Positions 1 to 8,425 are shown, counted from the first letter of the stretch. The stretch: 43,901 bases of DNA from Limnohabitans sp. (GCA_018882835.1 VERE01000023.1:1-43901), one strand, 5' to 3'. Notes: generated by a model from the letters alone, not told the origin. Translations and numbers: made by a program.

Positions 1-294
1 TGCGAAGGCCAGGCCCGCTGCGTAAACCACCACCCCGAGCAAAGCAACAGGTCGCGCGCCATGACGGTCGGCCAGGATGCCCATGAAGGGCTGCGTGGCC
101 CCCCAGACGATGTTCTGGATGGCAATGGCCAGCGAAAAATCGGCCGATGTGATGCCAATGTCACGAATCATGTGCGGCTGCAGCAGGCCAAAACTCTGGC
201 GCATGCCCATGGCCAGGCTCAGCATCAAGGCCGCGCCCCCCAGGATCAGGGCCACATGAAAGCGGGACAGGTCAGTTTGTTTCATCGCAACCAT
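1..294 (-). CDS. MFS transporter, N-terminal part (cut by window edge)
   Basis: Translating the minus strand from the ATG at 294 (or a second in-frame ATG at 285) gives about 95-98 residues of a membrane protein that runs off the window start. Seen: a short charged N-terminus (KQTDLSRFH), a first hydrophobic segment, and a second segment followed by the loop GILADRHGARP, which fits MFS motif A between TM2 and TM3. The MRQSFGLLQPHM stretch resembles MFS carriers of organic anions (the OFA/NarK-like group), but the substrate cannot be read from this part. Neither start has a strong Shine-Dalgarno, so the start is uncertain. A decayed copy of the first ~20 codons lies at 9021-9098. Confidence 0.8.
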   Translation of the reverse strand, partial: MVAMKQTDLSRFHVALILGGAALMLSLAMGMRQSFGLLQPHMIRDIGITSADFSLAIAIQNIVWGATQPFMGILADRHGARPVALLGVVVYAAGLAFA

Positions 295-407
295 TATTGG
301 GGACAGCTCTGCCCAGGCTAGCAAGTGCGTGACACCCTGCAGATTGAAGTGTCAAAGATGGGGATGCATGCATTGGCTGAAGAAGCCGGCGCCACCCATG
401 CAGCGGC

Positions 408-1379
408 CTAAAAAATAGCCGCAATTCTTTCCAGGCTCCAATAAGCTGCGAGGCAGCCCATGAGCCCCAGCAGGGCCGTTCGCGCAGCGTTGGCCCAGGG
501 CCGATGCGCTGTTTTTGCTGATACCCACCAAGCCAGCAAAACGATGCCGATCTGGCCAATTTCCACGCCCAGGTTAAAACTCAGCAAAGCGGAATAAAGG
601 TGCCATTCGGGCAAGCCAATGTCTGCCAAGGCCCCGGCAAAACCCAGCCCGTGAACCAAGCCAAACGGGAACGCGGCCAGGTAGGGCGCACGCTGGGTCC
701 AACTCTTGCCTGCACCCAATGCCTCCGCGCAAACCAGAACGATCGACAAGGCGATACAGGCTTCCACGGGGCCCGTGGGAATATTGACCCACCCCAGTGC
801 GCTGGCTGCCAAGGAGGCCGTGTGCGCCACAGTGAAGGCAGTGATCGCGCCGATCAGTGAAAGCCCGGCACCTACCAGCAGGTACAAGCTGATCACGAAA
901 AGCAGATGGTCCAGGCCCATCAAGATGTGCTCAATGCCGAGCGCGACATAGGTTCCCGAGACTCTGAGGTGAGAGGCCCACCCTGAGTCGCTGGGCATGG
1001 CCGCAGAGCTCTGCAGCCACGCCGAGGGTTGGCCTTGTGTCAAGGCATAGCGATGCTCTCCTTGGCCATCCAAAATGCGAACACTCACCAATGAAACGCT
1101 GGCCCCCAGGCCCTCCAGGCTCAGCTTGCCTTTGAGCCCGTTGTGCGGACATTGCAAACGGTTCTTTTTGGCCTCGCAGGTTGAAGGCCAGGTGATGGCG
1201 ATATTTTCAAGGGCAGACCGATGCAACCCTTTGGCAACCCAGCCCCAGGTGTATTGGTCTGGGGCGCTTTGCTGGATGAGCAGCTCTACGGCTTCCAATT
1301 CGTGCGCTTTTGCAAGCGAGAGGCTGCACACAAAAAGGCCAAGCAAGAAGGCCTTGCAGCCTTGCAGCAGCAGTTTCAC
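408..1379 (-). CDS. HupE/UreJ family membrane protein
   Basis: A 323-residue integral membrane protein of the HupE/UreJ_2 family, thought to move or handle metal ions (nickel/cobalt are proposed for relatives). Seen: signal peptide to about residue 24, a mature end starting HELEAVELL as is usual in this family, a soluble beta-rich domain (25-145), then about six membrane segments. Family signatures are GIEHILMGLDHL (148-159), H186, FGLVHGLGFAGA (239-250) and FNLGVEIGQ (268-276); the buried His, Asp and Glu residues are candidate metal ligands. The start is a GTG at 1379 that overlaps the upstream isomerase stop as GTGA, so translation is probably coupled. It is the last gene of the YHYH-isomerase-HupE operon. 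Confidence 0.85.
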   Translation of the reverse strand: MKLLLQGCKAFLLGLFVCSLSLAKAHELEAVELLIQQSAPDQYTWGWVAKGLHRSALENIAITWPSTCEAKKNRLQCPHNGLKGKLSLEGLGASVSLVSVRILDGQGEHRYALTQGQPSAWLQSSAAMPSDSGWASHLRVSGTYVALGIEHILMGLDHLLFVISLYLLVGAGLSLIGAITAFTVAHTASLAASALGWVNIPTGPVEACIALSIVLVCAEALGAGKSWTQRAPYLAAFPFGLVHGLGFAGALADIGLPEWHLYSALLSFNLGVEIGQIGIVLLAWWVSAKTAHRPWANAARTALLGLMGCLAAYWSLERIAAIF

Positions 1380-2188
1380 TTGCCAACGCTTTCAGGATAT
1401 TCGACCCGGTGTTGACGGACCAGGTCGGCGACTCTTTGGTTGAGCTTTTTTTGCAGGTCGTCTTGTCGCCAGTCCTCGGCCACCCGTGCCTTGATCTCCT
1501 CGAAGTCTGGCTTGAACCCAGGTTGAATCCGATCAAGGTTCAAAAATAAGGCGGTATCACCTGATCGGTAGGCAGACCACACATGGGGTACGGATTGCAT
1601 CGCCTGCTTTACAAAATCCTCGCTGTAGCGCAGCGCCAACTCCTGCATGGGAATGGCCTGATAGATGGCCAACTGGCCCAGGTCTTTTGGCTGGACGCTC
1701 TTTGTATTCAGCTGCTCCAGGGTACGGCTCAGCGCCGCCGCCGATGGGGGGGTGCGGGGATCTGCTTGCAGCACTTGAAGGTGCAGCCTTGGCGGTTGTT
1801 CGTACCTGAGTCGGTGCACGCCATACCAAGTGGCCAGTTGTTCTGCTGTGGGCTCGGGCACTGAGGTGCCGAGTTGAATCACGTTCAATGTCTTGAGCGT
1901 GACCCGCTCGCGTATCAGTGCGTCCCCGCGCTCCAACCCTAAGCGCAAGCCTTCGCGAAAAAGGGCTTCCTCGTTGACCCAGCGTTGCAGGTGGGCCTTG
2001 AGCTCGCTCTCCGTTGGAGGCCTGCCCCATGTGGCGGCCAGCTGCGCCTGGGTCATCTCGGACACTTCCTCGGGAACGCGGATCACGCCGTCGCCCCTGA
2101 TTTTTTTGACCAGATGGTCTGCGCCAAACAGGAGGCCACCCATCAAGAAAAAGAAAATCAGAGGCTCACGCCATAAAGGGTGCTTCAC
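1376..2188 (-). CDS. membrane-anchored parvulin-type peptidyl-prolyl isomerase
   Basis: A 270-residue protein with one N-terminal membrane anchor (PLIFFFLMGGLLFGA, about residues 6-20) and a periplasmic part that resembles PpiC/SurA-type rotamases: a helical region (RVPEEVSEMTQAQLAATWGR...EALFREGLRLGLERGD) followed by a C-terminal domain with the QPPRLHLQVL and LGQLAIYQAIPMQELALRY stretches. The reading frame is open further upstream, but the GTG at 2188 is chosen because it overlaps the preceding TGA as GTGA and places the membrane anchor right at the N-terminus, as in relatives. It probably helps fold or mature the YHYH lipoprotein encoded just before it (inference from coupling). Classical parvulin active-site residues are not obvious, so activity is unproven. 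Confidence 0.78.
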   Translation of the reverse strand: MKHPLWREPLIFFFLMGGLLFGADHLVKKIRGDGVIRVPEEVSEMTQAQLAATWGRPPTESELKAHLQRWVNEEALFREGLRLGLERGDALIRERVTLKTLNVIQLGTSVPEPTAEQLATWYGVHRLRYEQPPRLHLQVLQADPRTPPSAAALSRTLEQLNTKSVQPKDLGQLAIYQAIPMQELALRYSEDFVKQAMQSVPHVWSAYRSGDTALFLNLDRIQPGFKPDFEEIKARVAEDWRQDDLQKKLNQRVADLVRQHRVEYPESVGK

Positions 2189-4311
2189 AAGCCGCCAAAA
2201 TATTTGTTGTTGCGCTGGCTGACGCCAAAGTAAGGGATGTTTTGGCTCTTGCCCCTGTAGGCGCCGCGAATCAGCGAGCGCAAGGTGTAAGAAATGGTGG
2301 AGTTGCTCAGGGTGGCTTTGACACTGTGGTCTGCATGATAGTGGTAGCCAAGGCCGTCGTGATTGTGTCCGCCCCATGCGTCCAGGCTGGTGGCGTAGCC
2401 CAGCAATGCGCTGTCTTGGGACCTGTAGCGACCGAACAAGGCCACGCCGTCATAGCCAAAGCCGATCAGTGGCGGATGTGTCTTGCCAACGTAGTCGGCA
2501 TCGTTGTATACCCCCATGATGCCGCCAGAGGCGTAGCCATCGGCATGACAATGCGGCCCGCCGCCACCTTGCCCGACGTGACATCCGGAAGCACTGAGTT
2601 CCGCCGATGATTGGGATGGGACCAGGGTGTTGCTGTAAACGGGGAACATCACGGCGCCTGTGATCAAGATGCCGTTGTCGGCGATGCTCGAATAGTTATA
2701 AACATCGGCCGTAGCAGAAGACTTGGCGTCACTCAAAAGTGTCAGGGACAGGTTGTTTTCTGTGACTGTGGTGACAAGTCCGTAGTCTTTCATGGGGATC
2801 CCGATCACATAGTTTTCCAAATTGGTAAAGCGTGTGACGGAGCTGTCGGCGTAGTTGGTCGAGGTGGGTGTGGATTTTCCGGGCGGGCGCGTAATGTCCT
2901 GCAAGCCGTGGGGCCCAGGGCCATTGCCGTACGAAACAATGACCATGAAAGGATGGTAATTGCCCGAAGCGTCTTGTTCGTTGGTGAAAAAAACATAAGG
3001 AACCAGGTTTTGTCCGGGCGTGCCATCGCTCACGGCGTCGCTGTGCAACTTGCCCGCCAGCAAGCCATCTCTGAAGGCTGTGTAAAAGGCCGTGTCATAG
3101 CGCAGCGTCTCGCCTTTGCTTTGCAATGCTGTTTTGATTGCGGCCAATTGGGCGTCGGCTGCCAGCTTGGTGGCTGCATTGGTGCCCGCGGTAGCGACCT
3201 GGCTTTTGTAGGTCGCGCTGATGTCGCGGTAGACCGTACCCGTTGAGCCCTCTACCCCCGCCGTGCCATTCTGCAGCTTGGTGATGATGCCTACCGCAGG
3301 GTTAGAGACATAAGCAATGTTGCCTGGATTGAAATCCGTTGGAATTTCAAAATTCAGGGGAGAGGCGTAAAAATAGAATTTGCTGGCATTGGCATCGGAG
3401 CTCACCAGCTTGTAGGAGCCGCTGGCATATTGGACATAGTAATTCGCTGCGGTGAAACCCGTGTCTGCAGAGTGCGTGTAGGTGCTGGTGCTGTAGGCGT
3501 ACCTCTTTTTTGCCTTGAGGTATTTTGTGGTGGTGTCATAAGAAAAACACAGATAACCGTAGCCCACCGTGGCTTTGCCAAAGTTGTTCCTGAATTTAAG
3601 CTTGTTGCCGTCTTTGTCGTCAAAATCAAGGGCATTGTTGGGATGAAAATGCGATCTGAATTGGTAGCAGCTGGAATCCGAAGAGTCTGCAACCAGTTGA
3701 ATGATTTTGTTGAAATAGGTGCTGTAGGTCGAAGCGCTGTCAAGGTTGCCGGACTCCAGGCTGTAGCCGTCGGTGGCGCTGTAATTCGAACCCACGCTGA
3801 GGTAGTTGGCCGATGAATTGGCCGTGGCACTGTCAGAAATCAGATAGCGGCTGCGAGTGGTCAGCTGGGTGGTTTGCGTCAGGCTGGAGGCTTGGTATCC
3901 CGTGGACAAAAGCGTGGCGTAAGGTGCAGCCGCATGGTACAGCGCCGTGGCGGACGTAGCCGCTGCTGGCGTAGCAGACAACTTGGTCGACGCCTGGCCA
4001 ATGCCCGCGCTATTGGTGGCAGTCACTGTGCAGCTGTACTCAGAGCCATTGGTCAGACCTTTCACCACGATCGGGCTGCTTGTGGCGCTGGCGCTGACGA
4101 CCACACCCGAGGCGGTACATGAGGCTGTGTAGTTGGTGACAGGGCTGGTTCCGCTGAGGGTGACAGGCGCTGTAAAGGCGACCGAGATTTGCGCATCACC
4201 GGCAGTGGCAGAGACGATGCTTGGCGCCGTAGGGACCAACGCGATATAGCCACAGCCGGTGAAAACCACCGCCAAAGCGCTCAGGAGCGTCAGGGTATGT
4301 CGCAAATTCAT
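2185..4311 (-). CDS. YHYH-domain lipoprotein with fibronectin type III module
   Basis: A 708-residue exported protein. The ATG at 4311 is chosen over the upstream ATG at 4359 because it starts a clean lipoprotein signal ending VVFTGC (C20) and has AGGGG just upstream. Order seen: lipobox, a fibronectin-III-like beta-sandwich (about 28-115), a unique middle region rich in Tyr/Ser/Thr, then a C-terminal YHYH domain with GCHVGQGGGGPHCHADGY, GYDGVALFGRY and GGHNHDGLGYHYHAD. The clustered His and Cys residues suggest metal binding, but the family's function is unknown. It is first in a three-gene operon with a prolyl isomerase and a HupE/UreJ protein. Confidence is high for the family and low for any function. 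Confidence 0.85.
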   Translation of the reverse strand: MNLRHTLTLLSALAVVFTGCGYIALVPTAPSIVSATAGDAQISVAFTAPVTLSGTSPVTNYTASCTASGVVVSASATSSPIVVKGLTNGSEYSCTVTATNSAGIGQASTKLSATPAAATSATALYHAAAPYATLLSTGYQASSLTQTTQLTTRSRYLISDSATANSSANYLSVGSNYSATDGYSLESGNLDSASTYSTYFNKIIQLVADSSDSSCYQFRSHFHPNNALDFDDKDGNKLKFRNNFGKATVGYGYLCFSYDTTTKYLKAKKRYAYSTSTYTHSADTGFTAANYYVQYASGSYKLVSSDANASKFYFYASPLNFEIPTDFNPGNIAYVSNPAVGIITKLQNGTAGVEGSTGTVYRDISATYKSQVATAGTNAATKLAADAQLAAIKTALQSKGETLRYDTAFYTAFRDGLLAGKLHSDAVSDGTPGQNLVPYVFFTNEQDASGNYHPFMVIVSYGNGPGPHGLQDITRPPGKSTPTSTNYADSSVTRFTNLENYVIGIPMKDYGLVTTVTENNLSLTLLSDAKSSATADVYNYSSIADNGILITGAVMFPVYSNTLVPSQSSAELSASGCHVGQGGGGPHCHADGYASGGIMGVYNDADYVGKTHPPLIGFGYDGVALFGRYRSQDSALLGYATSLDAWGGHNHDGLGYHYHADHSVKATLSNSTISYTLRSLIRGAYRGKSQNIPYFGVSQRNNKYFGGL

Positions 4312-4346
4312 AAGGCCCCTAAGTAAATGGAGGTGAGAGATGGATC

Positions 4347-4375
4347 GTAATTCGATCAAACCTAAATGGTATCAA
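4347..4375 (-). promoter_or_regulatory. possible promoter of the YHYH operon
   Basis: On the minus strand TTGATA (4375-4370) and AATTAC (4352-4347) are spaced by 17 bases, about 35 bases before the lipoprotein start. The -35 is a 5/6 match to the sigma-70 consensus; the -10 is poor. This is only a guess from spacing within the 118-base divergent gap that also serves the dockerin-like gene at 4430. Confidence 0.25.
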
Positions 4376-4429
4376 TTTTTTTAAATATGAAGGAAAACCC
4401 AAGCGCTATCGTTTAAGCTAGAGTAAATC

Positions 4430-6475
4430 ATGGCTACATCTACCTTCGACCTGACCGGCACGCAAGTGGGGTCACCTTTGAGCGGCGAGTATCTTTTTTC
4501 GCTGGCCAGCGGCACTTCGCCAGTTCTGGTGCGTGCAACCAACAGCACCCTGTCAATGATCCGATTGGACGTGTCAGAGGACAGTGATGGCAATGCCGCA
4601 ACCTATGCCATCAGCGGGCAGCTTTTAGGTTCAGGGGCCACCGCGTTGCAATCAAGCTCTGGCGTTTTGACGCTGATTGACAGCGTACAGGCCACTGCAG
4701 GCCCTGAAACTTGGCGCGCAGATTTCAAGATAACTCAAACTTTTGCCTTGATCCCAGACAGCGCAACAGACGCTGACCTAAAGCCAGACGGCTTTTATTT
4801 CAAGGATGAGTTGGCCAACACGGTGCCAGTGACTCTGGCTTGGCTTGCCGAGCGAGCTGCCGATGGGGCTTTGGCCACATTCAGCCAGGTGGTCAATCAG
4901 GCGAGCGCCCAAGACGCAGGATCCCTCTTCAGCGGCAGAGTGCTTGATTTGAACAACGATGGCACCCCCGATCAGATCAAATCCACTTTGGGGACGCGAA
5001 GCAACGTTGCCAATCTGAGCAGCGTGTCCGACCTCTCATGGCAAAGCGAATACACGCAGTCCATGACGGGCCGCGTCCTGGCCAACAGTGCCGGGCAAGT
5101 GGCAGGGTTTTATTTTGCTTTGTCGGATATGGGTTCCAGCCTCGCCTGGCAGCTGAGCACGCTTGGCAGCGCCACTGGGAGCCCGTCTTCCAGTGAGCTG
5201 TATTTGAAGTTAGGTACGGCGACCTCGGGTTCGGGCGCGCTGGTGAAGGCTACCAGCGATTTGTTCCCGACGCTGAGCTTCGATTTGTCAGCGGACACGG
5301 ATGCCAATCCGATGACTTATGCGGCCAAAGGAACTTTGCTCAGCAGTTCGGGCCAAAGTCAAACATCAAAAGGCACACTCACCTTTTCTGACACCCTTGT
5401 CAGTGTTGCGGGACCGGACGCCTGGACGGCCCGGTTTTTGGTGAAAGAGTCGCTGACCCTCATTCCAGACACCGCCAGTGATGCAGACACCCTGATAGAT
5501 GGCTTCGTTTACACCGATTCGCTGAACAATGCTGTGCAAGTGCCGTTTGTTTGGAAAAGTGCCACCGCAAGTGATGGCACGATGGCAACTTTCAGCGCCA
5601 CGATCAATCAGTTGTCCTCTTCAGACAGCGGTATGACACTGTCGGGCAAGCTATTGGACACCAACGCCAATGGCGTTGCAGACCACCTTCAACTGTCAGT
5701 GGGCGGTAAAACCCTTTATGGCACGTTGCAGAGCGCCGGCACAAGCTGGAAGCTTTATTACAACGTCGACCTGTCGGGTCGAACCGCCAATGATGACAGT
5801 GGCAACGTGTTGGGAATGTATTTCGACCCATCCAATTTGTCTTACGTGACAAGCTATGCAGTGGCGCCCTCAGGTTTTGATGTCAATGTCAAGTTCACCT
5901 ATTGGAAATCCTGGGGGAGCAGCAGTGCCACGGCCCTCAGTGGCGTTTCTTTGACTGAAGGAGGCGTCAGCGGAGTGTCTGCCAGCACAGGGCGTGTCTC
6001 ATTGTCAGGTGTCGAGGATTTGGATGGTACAGAGGGTGATGGTGTTTTCCAACTGGCCCCTGCAGCCGATGCCCCATCCAATGCGAAAAGTGCCATTTCA
6101 CTGACAGATGTCCTGGCAGCCCTGAAAATTTATCTGGGCAAACCGCTACCCGACAGTTACGCCTCGCCGATGGCCACCATCGCAGCGGACTTTGATGCTT
6201 CAGGTTCAGTCAACTTGAGCGACGTGCTGTTGCTTTTGAAATACTATTTGGGTAAAAGCACAAGCACACAGCCTGCCTGGACTTTTATCGATTCAAATGA
6301 CTTGTCAGGAACTGGTAGCAGTGCAGTGCTCCAAAGCGGAACTTCGGGAACGTCTGTTTCCAAGAGCTTGACCACCCTGAAGGCCATCTCGCATGACTTC
6401 TCCGCTTCGGCCAGCGACCTTGAGTTGATTGGGGTCTTGCGTGGCGATGTGGATGGCAGCTGGACAGCTGCTTAG
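4430..6475 (+). CDS. dockerin-like calcium-binding repeat protein, paralogue 1
   Basis: A 681-residue acidic, Ser/Thr/Gly/Asp-rich protein of unknown function, same length as and similar end to end to the protein at 35959-38004. No signal peptide is visible. Two tandem beta-rich units are offset by about 237 residues (compare GPETW at 91 with GPDAW at 328; LIPDSATDAD with LIPDTASDAD; DLNNDGTPDQ with DTNANGVADH). A dockerin-like pair follows: LTDVLAALKIYLGK (558-571) without a calcium loop, then a canonical loop D587-x-D589-x-S591-x-S593-x-N595-x-x-D598 followed by VLLLLKYYLGK. The C-terminus is GVLRGDVDGSWTAA. Missing N-terminal signal, Asp-rich repeats and a conserved C-terminus suggest type I secretion (inference; no secretion genes in the window). 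The stop codon is followed at once by a decayed Bug gene. Confidence 0.75.
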   Translation: MATSTFDLTGTQVGSPLSGEYLFSLASGTSPVLVRATNSTLSMIRLDVSEDSDGNAATYAISGQLLGSGATALQSSSGVLTLIDSVQATAGPETWRADFKITQTFALIPDSATDADLKPDGFYFKDELANTVPVTLAWLAERAADGALATFSQVVNQASAQDAGSLFSGRVLDLNNDGTPDQIKSTLGTRSNVANLSSVSDLSWQSEYTQSMTGRVLANSAGQVAGFYFALSDMGSSLAWQLSTLGSATGSPSSSELYLKLGTATSGSGALVKATSDLFPTLSFDLSADTDANPMTYAAKGTLLSSSGQSQTSKGTLTFSDTLVSVAGPDAWTARFLVKESLTLIPDTASDADTLIDGFVYTDSLNNAVQVPFVWKSATASDGTMATFSATINQLSSSDSGMTLSGKLLDTNANGVADHLQLSVGGKTLYGTLQSAGTSWKLYYNVDLSGRTANDDSGNVLGMYFDPSNLSYVTSYAVAPSGFDVNVKFTYWKSWGSSSATALSGVSLTEGGVSGVSASTGRVSLSGVEDLDGTEGDGVFQLAPAADAPSNAKSAISLTDVLAALKIYLGKPLPDSYASPMATIAADFDASGSVNLSDVLLLLKYYLGKSTSTQPAWTFIDSNDLSGTGSSAVLQSGTSGTSVSKSLTTLKAISHDFSASASDLELIGVLRGDVDGSWTAA

Positions 6476-6476
6476 C

Positions 6477-6548
6477 TTTTTCATCACTTCGAGGTTTGAC
6501 AGAATTTTGCGAATGCCCTGGTTGAGCGTTCGCGCCAAGCTAGCAGGC
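6477..6548 (-). pseudogene. decayed fragment of a Bug/TctC gene (C-terminal part)
   Basis: These 72 bases match 9602-9673 with about six mismatches by eye. The match covers the codons for ASLVRTLNQDIRKILSNPEV in the intact Bug gene at 9499-10473; here they read ASLARTLNQGIRKILSNLEV. There is no start, no remainder of the gene and no likely function. The fragment begins two bases after the stop codon of the dockerin-like gene, so it marks an old rearrangement boundary. Confidence 0.8.
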
Positions 6549-6632
6549 GTTGTTGGCAAAAGAAGCAAGAGTGTAGGATCAGCATCAGCCCTGCGAAGCC
6601 GATCGGCATCAACCAACTTCATTCAATCCACC

Positions 6633-7055
6633 ATGCTCAAATCGAAAAAGCAACTGTTTGATCATCTGCGCCAAGACGTTTATTGCCACCTGGGCGTTTC
6701 CAAAGTGCACGGCATTGGTGTCTTTGCCGTTCGACCCATACCCAAGGGCATCGAGCCTTTGCGATCTTTGGTGAAGTTTGACGATATCAAGTTCACACAC
6801 GACGAAATTAAAACTCTGGCGCCGGGTGTGCGCAGGGAAATCGAAATGTTCTGCTACTACGACGAGCAACACGTTCATGTGCCGCGCATCGGGTTCAATG
6901 CGGCCAATATGTCGGTGTATCTCAACCACTCAAAGACGCCGAATGTCGAGTTCAAGCAGAACGGAGAGCTAGTGAGTCTGCGCGCCATCAAGAAAGGCGA
7001 GGAATTGCTGATGGACTACGACATCAATTTTGGCGCAGTGCACATTTTTGATTGA
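6633..7055 (+). CDS. small SET-domain protein
   Basis: A 140-residue stand-alone SET domain, the fold of protein lysine methyltransferases. Seen: the N-terminal SET motif KVHGIGVFAVRPIPKG, the central NHSKTPNVEF (NHS motif that contacts S-adenosylmethionine and substrate) and the C-terminal GEELLMDYDINFG (ELxxDY). The length is typical for bacterial single-domain SET proteins. The frame is open upstream through the end of the neighbouring gene, but the ATG at 6633 is the first that gives a clean family N-terminus; no strong ribosome-binding site precedes it. It converges on the two-gene unit at 7074-8365. The substrate is unknown. Confidence 0.8.
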   Translation: MLKSKKQLFDHLRQDVYCHLGVSKVHGIGVFAVRPIPKGIEPLRSLVKFDDIKFTHDEIKTLAPGVRREIEMFCYYDEQHVHVPRIGFNAANMSVYLNHSKTPNVEFKQNGELVSLRAIKKGEELLMDYDINFGAVHIFD

Positions 7056-7073
7056 TCACCGCGAAGCAACGCC

Positions 7074-7916
7074 TCAGCCGGCAGGCCGATAGATCTGGTT
7101 CCACATGGAGGGTGTGAAATCGGTGTGCAAAGGAGATGAAGTGTCCAGTGCCAGTGGATGATCCTGGTCGGTCAGTGCAATGGCGTAAATGGGTTCAAAG
7201 TCTGTCACAAAAAGCGACTTGTAGCCGTAGTCACCCACGGGCCCAAGGTTGTAATAGCGGTATCCGTTTTGTGCAGTCCAGCGTGTCACCAGCAAGCATG
7301 CATAAATACCGGGCGAACGGTTCTTGTAAGCGTAGTTCCATTGACAAAAACTGCCATAGACTTGTTGCCGCTCGGGCAGCAAAATGGAGATATCGGTGAG
7401 TACAAGATCGCCATTGTCGGCATGTACCTGAATGATCAGGATATCCAGGTTCTGGATGTAGTCGATGAACCCGCTCACTTCCTTGTCATGAATTTCGTAG
7501 GCGCTGAAATGCTCACCGCCCAACTCAAACAACTCTTGCAAGCTAAGGTCTTTGCCTGGAATGACGCGCTCTGTCGTATGAAAGCGCTTGAAGGACTTGT
7601 CCAGCTTATTGAATTTGTGCGCCCTTACGGGATCGGTCCAGAAATCGGGTGCTTGCACATCCACCAGGCCATAGCGGTCGCTGATGGGAACGCCATAGGG
7701 CCCGTCAGGAGGAACGGCATAAACGATGAATGGTTTTTTTGCCATTGCCAGCAACTCGGGACTGACATCAATGTAGGGGCACAGCGCATCCCAGCGGCAG
7801 GTGAAGTACTGAATGTGTTCGTGGAAACTTTCCACGCAAAGGTTGTCACGGGTCCAGGATTGATGGGGGAGCCGATGCACAGGTTCGCAGGCCATCGCCA
7901 AATTTTCCAATTTCAT
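7074..7916 (-). CDS. conserved protein of unknown function, possibly an acyltransferase-like (GNAT-type) fold
   Basis: A 280-residue protein without signal peptide or membrane segments. I do not recognise the family with certainty. The C-terminal half contains SPGIYACLLVTRW, NGYRYYNLGPVGDYGYKSLF and FEPIYAIAL, a pattern reminiscent of GNAT-fold enzymes such as aminoacyl-tRNA-protein transferases or FemAB/BioF2-type acyltransferases, with LVLTDISILL upstream as a possible central strand. The start ATG overlaps the stop of the YkgJ-type gene as ATGA, so the two are co-translated and may act together. The overlap and the SET gene next door hint at protein modification, but this is inference only. 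Confidence 0.55.
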   Translation of the reverse strand: MKLENLAMACEPVHRLPHQSWTRDNLCVESFHEHIQYFTCRWDALCPYIDVSPELLAMAKKPFIVYAVPPDGPYGVPISDRYGLVDVQAPDFWTDPVRAHKFNKLDKSFKRFHTTERVIPGKDLSLQELFELGGEHFSAYEIHDKEVSGFIDYIQNLDILIIQVHADNGDLVLTDISILLPERQQVYGSFCQWNYAYKNRSPGIYACLLVTRWTAQNGYRYYNLGPVGDYGYKSLFVTDFEPIYAIALTDQDHPLALDTSSPLHTDFTPSMWNQIYRPAG

Positions 7917-8365
7917 TGTTTTGACTTCAGCGGCCGAATGTCAAAGTACTCCGAATCTACACGGAAGTTACGGCGCAAAAAAGCCCTTTCGTTTTTCGAT
8001 AACTGTGCAATGCCTGCGATCATGCTGGACAAATGGTGTGAAGCCTCGCTGTTGACGTCATCCAATTGCTGCTGATATTCAGGCATCAAAGGGCAAGCAG
8101 CGTCGAAGAAAAACTCCTGAGTATCTGGGTTGTAAGCGAGGGGATAGAGCTGACAGCCAAAGGGCTTTTCATGACCGAGCGTGCAACCCGTTGCGCCGAG
8201 ATGAGCGCAATTTGTTTCGATGCAGAGGCGACCTAGTTTCTTTTTCTCTGCTTTGCTGAGTGTGATTTCCAAAGGGGGGAAGCCATCATCAATATGGCAA
8301 CATGACTGGCATTTAGCGCAATGGTCAAAAAGCATAAAAGCATTCAGTGACAGCGAATGAGGCAT
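7913..8365 (-). CDS. YkgJ-type cysteine-cluster protein
   Basis: A 150-residue cytoplasmic protein of the YkgJ family (zinc- or iron-binding cysteine cluster). Seen: CAKCQSCC near the N-terminus (CxxCxxCC, residues 17-24), then CIETNCAHLGATGC and HEKPFGCQLYPL, the typical second half of the cluster, and a C-terminal helical tail. ATG 8365 is taken as start; a second in-frame ATG at 8335 is possible, and neither has a clear ribosome-binding site. First gene of a two-gene unit with the protein at 7074-7916. Confidence 0.8.
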   Translation of the reverse strand: MPHSLSLNAFMLFDHCAKCQSCCHIDDGFPPLEITLSKAEKKKLGRLCIETNCAHLGATGCTLGHEKPFGCQLYPLAYNPDTQEFFFDAACPLMPEYQQQLDDVNSEASHHLSSMIAGIAQLSKNERAFLRRNFRVDSEYFDIRPLKSKQ

Positions 8366-8425
8366 CAGTACTGCCCAACATGATAATCACTTTTCTGACG
8401 ACAACTCGGCGCGCTTGTTGAGATT

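Noticed and set aside
403..422. Terminator after the HupE/UreJ gene
   Set aside because: GCGGC and GCCGC can pair over the stop codon, but the T-run is in the loop and not after the stem, so it does not look like a standard terminator.
4389..4410. Possible LacI operator before the first dockerin-like gene (AAGCGCTATCG)
   Set aside because: Only half of the palindrome is present, without the TGAAA and TTTCA arms.
6092..6260. True cellulosomal dockerin
   Set aside because: Only one of the two helix units has a calcium loop and no cohesin or scaffoldin is in the window. Dockerin-like is as far as the sequence supports.
6429..6632. Upstream extension of the SET-protein frame
   Set aside because: It overlaps the end of the dockerin-like gene and the decayed Bug fragment; the SET domain fits a start at 6633.
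7158..8075. Open frame of 305 codons on the plus strand over the unknown gene and YkgJ
   Set aside because: It crosses two genes supported by an ATGA overlap and a cysteine-cluster motif; the translation itself shows no domain.
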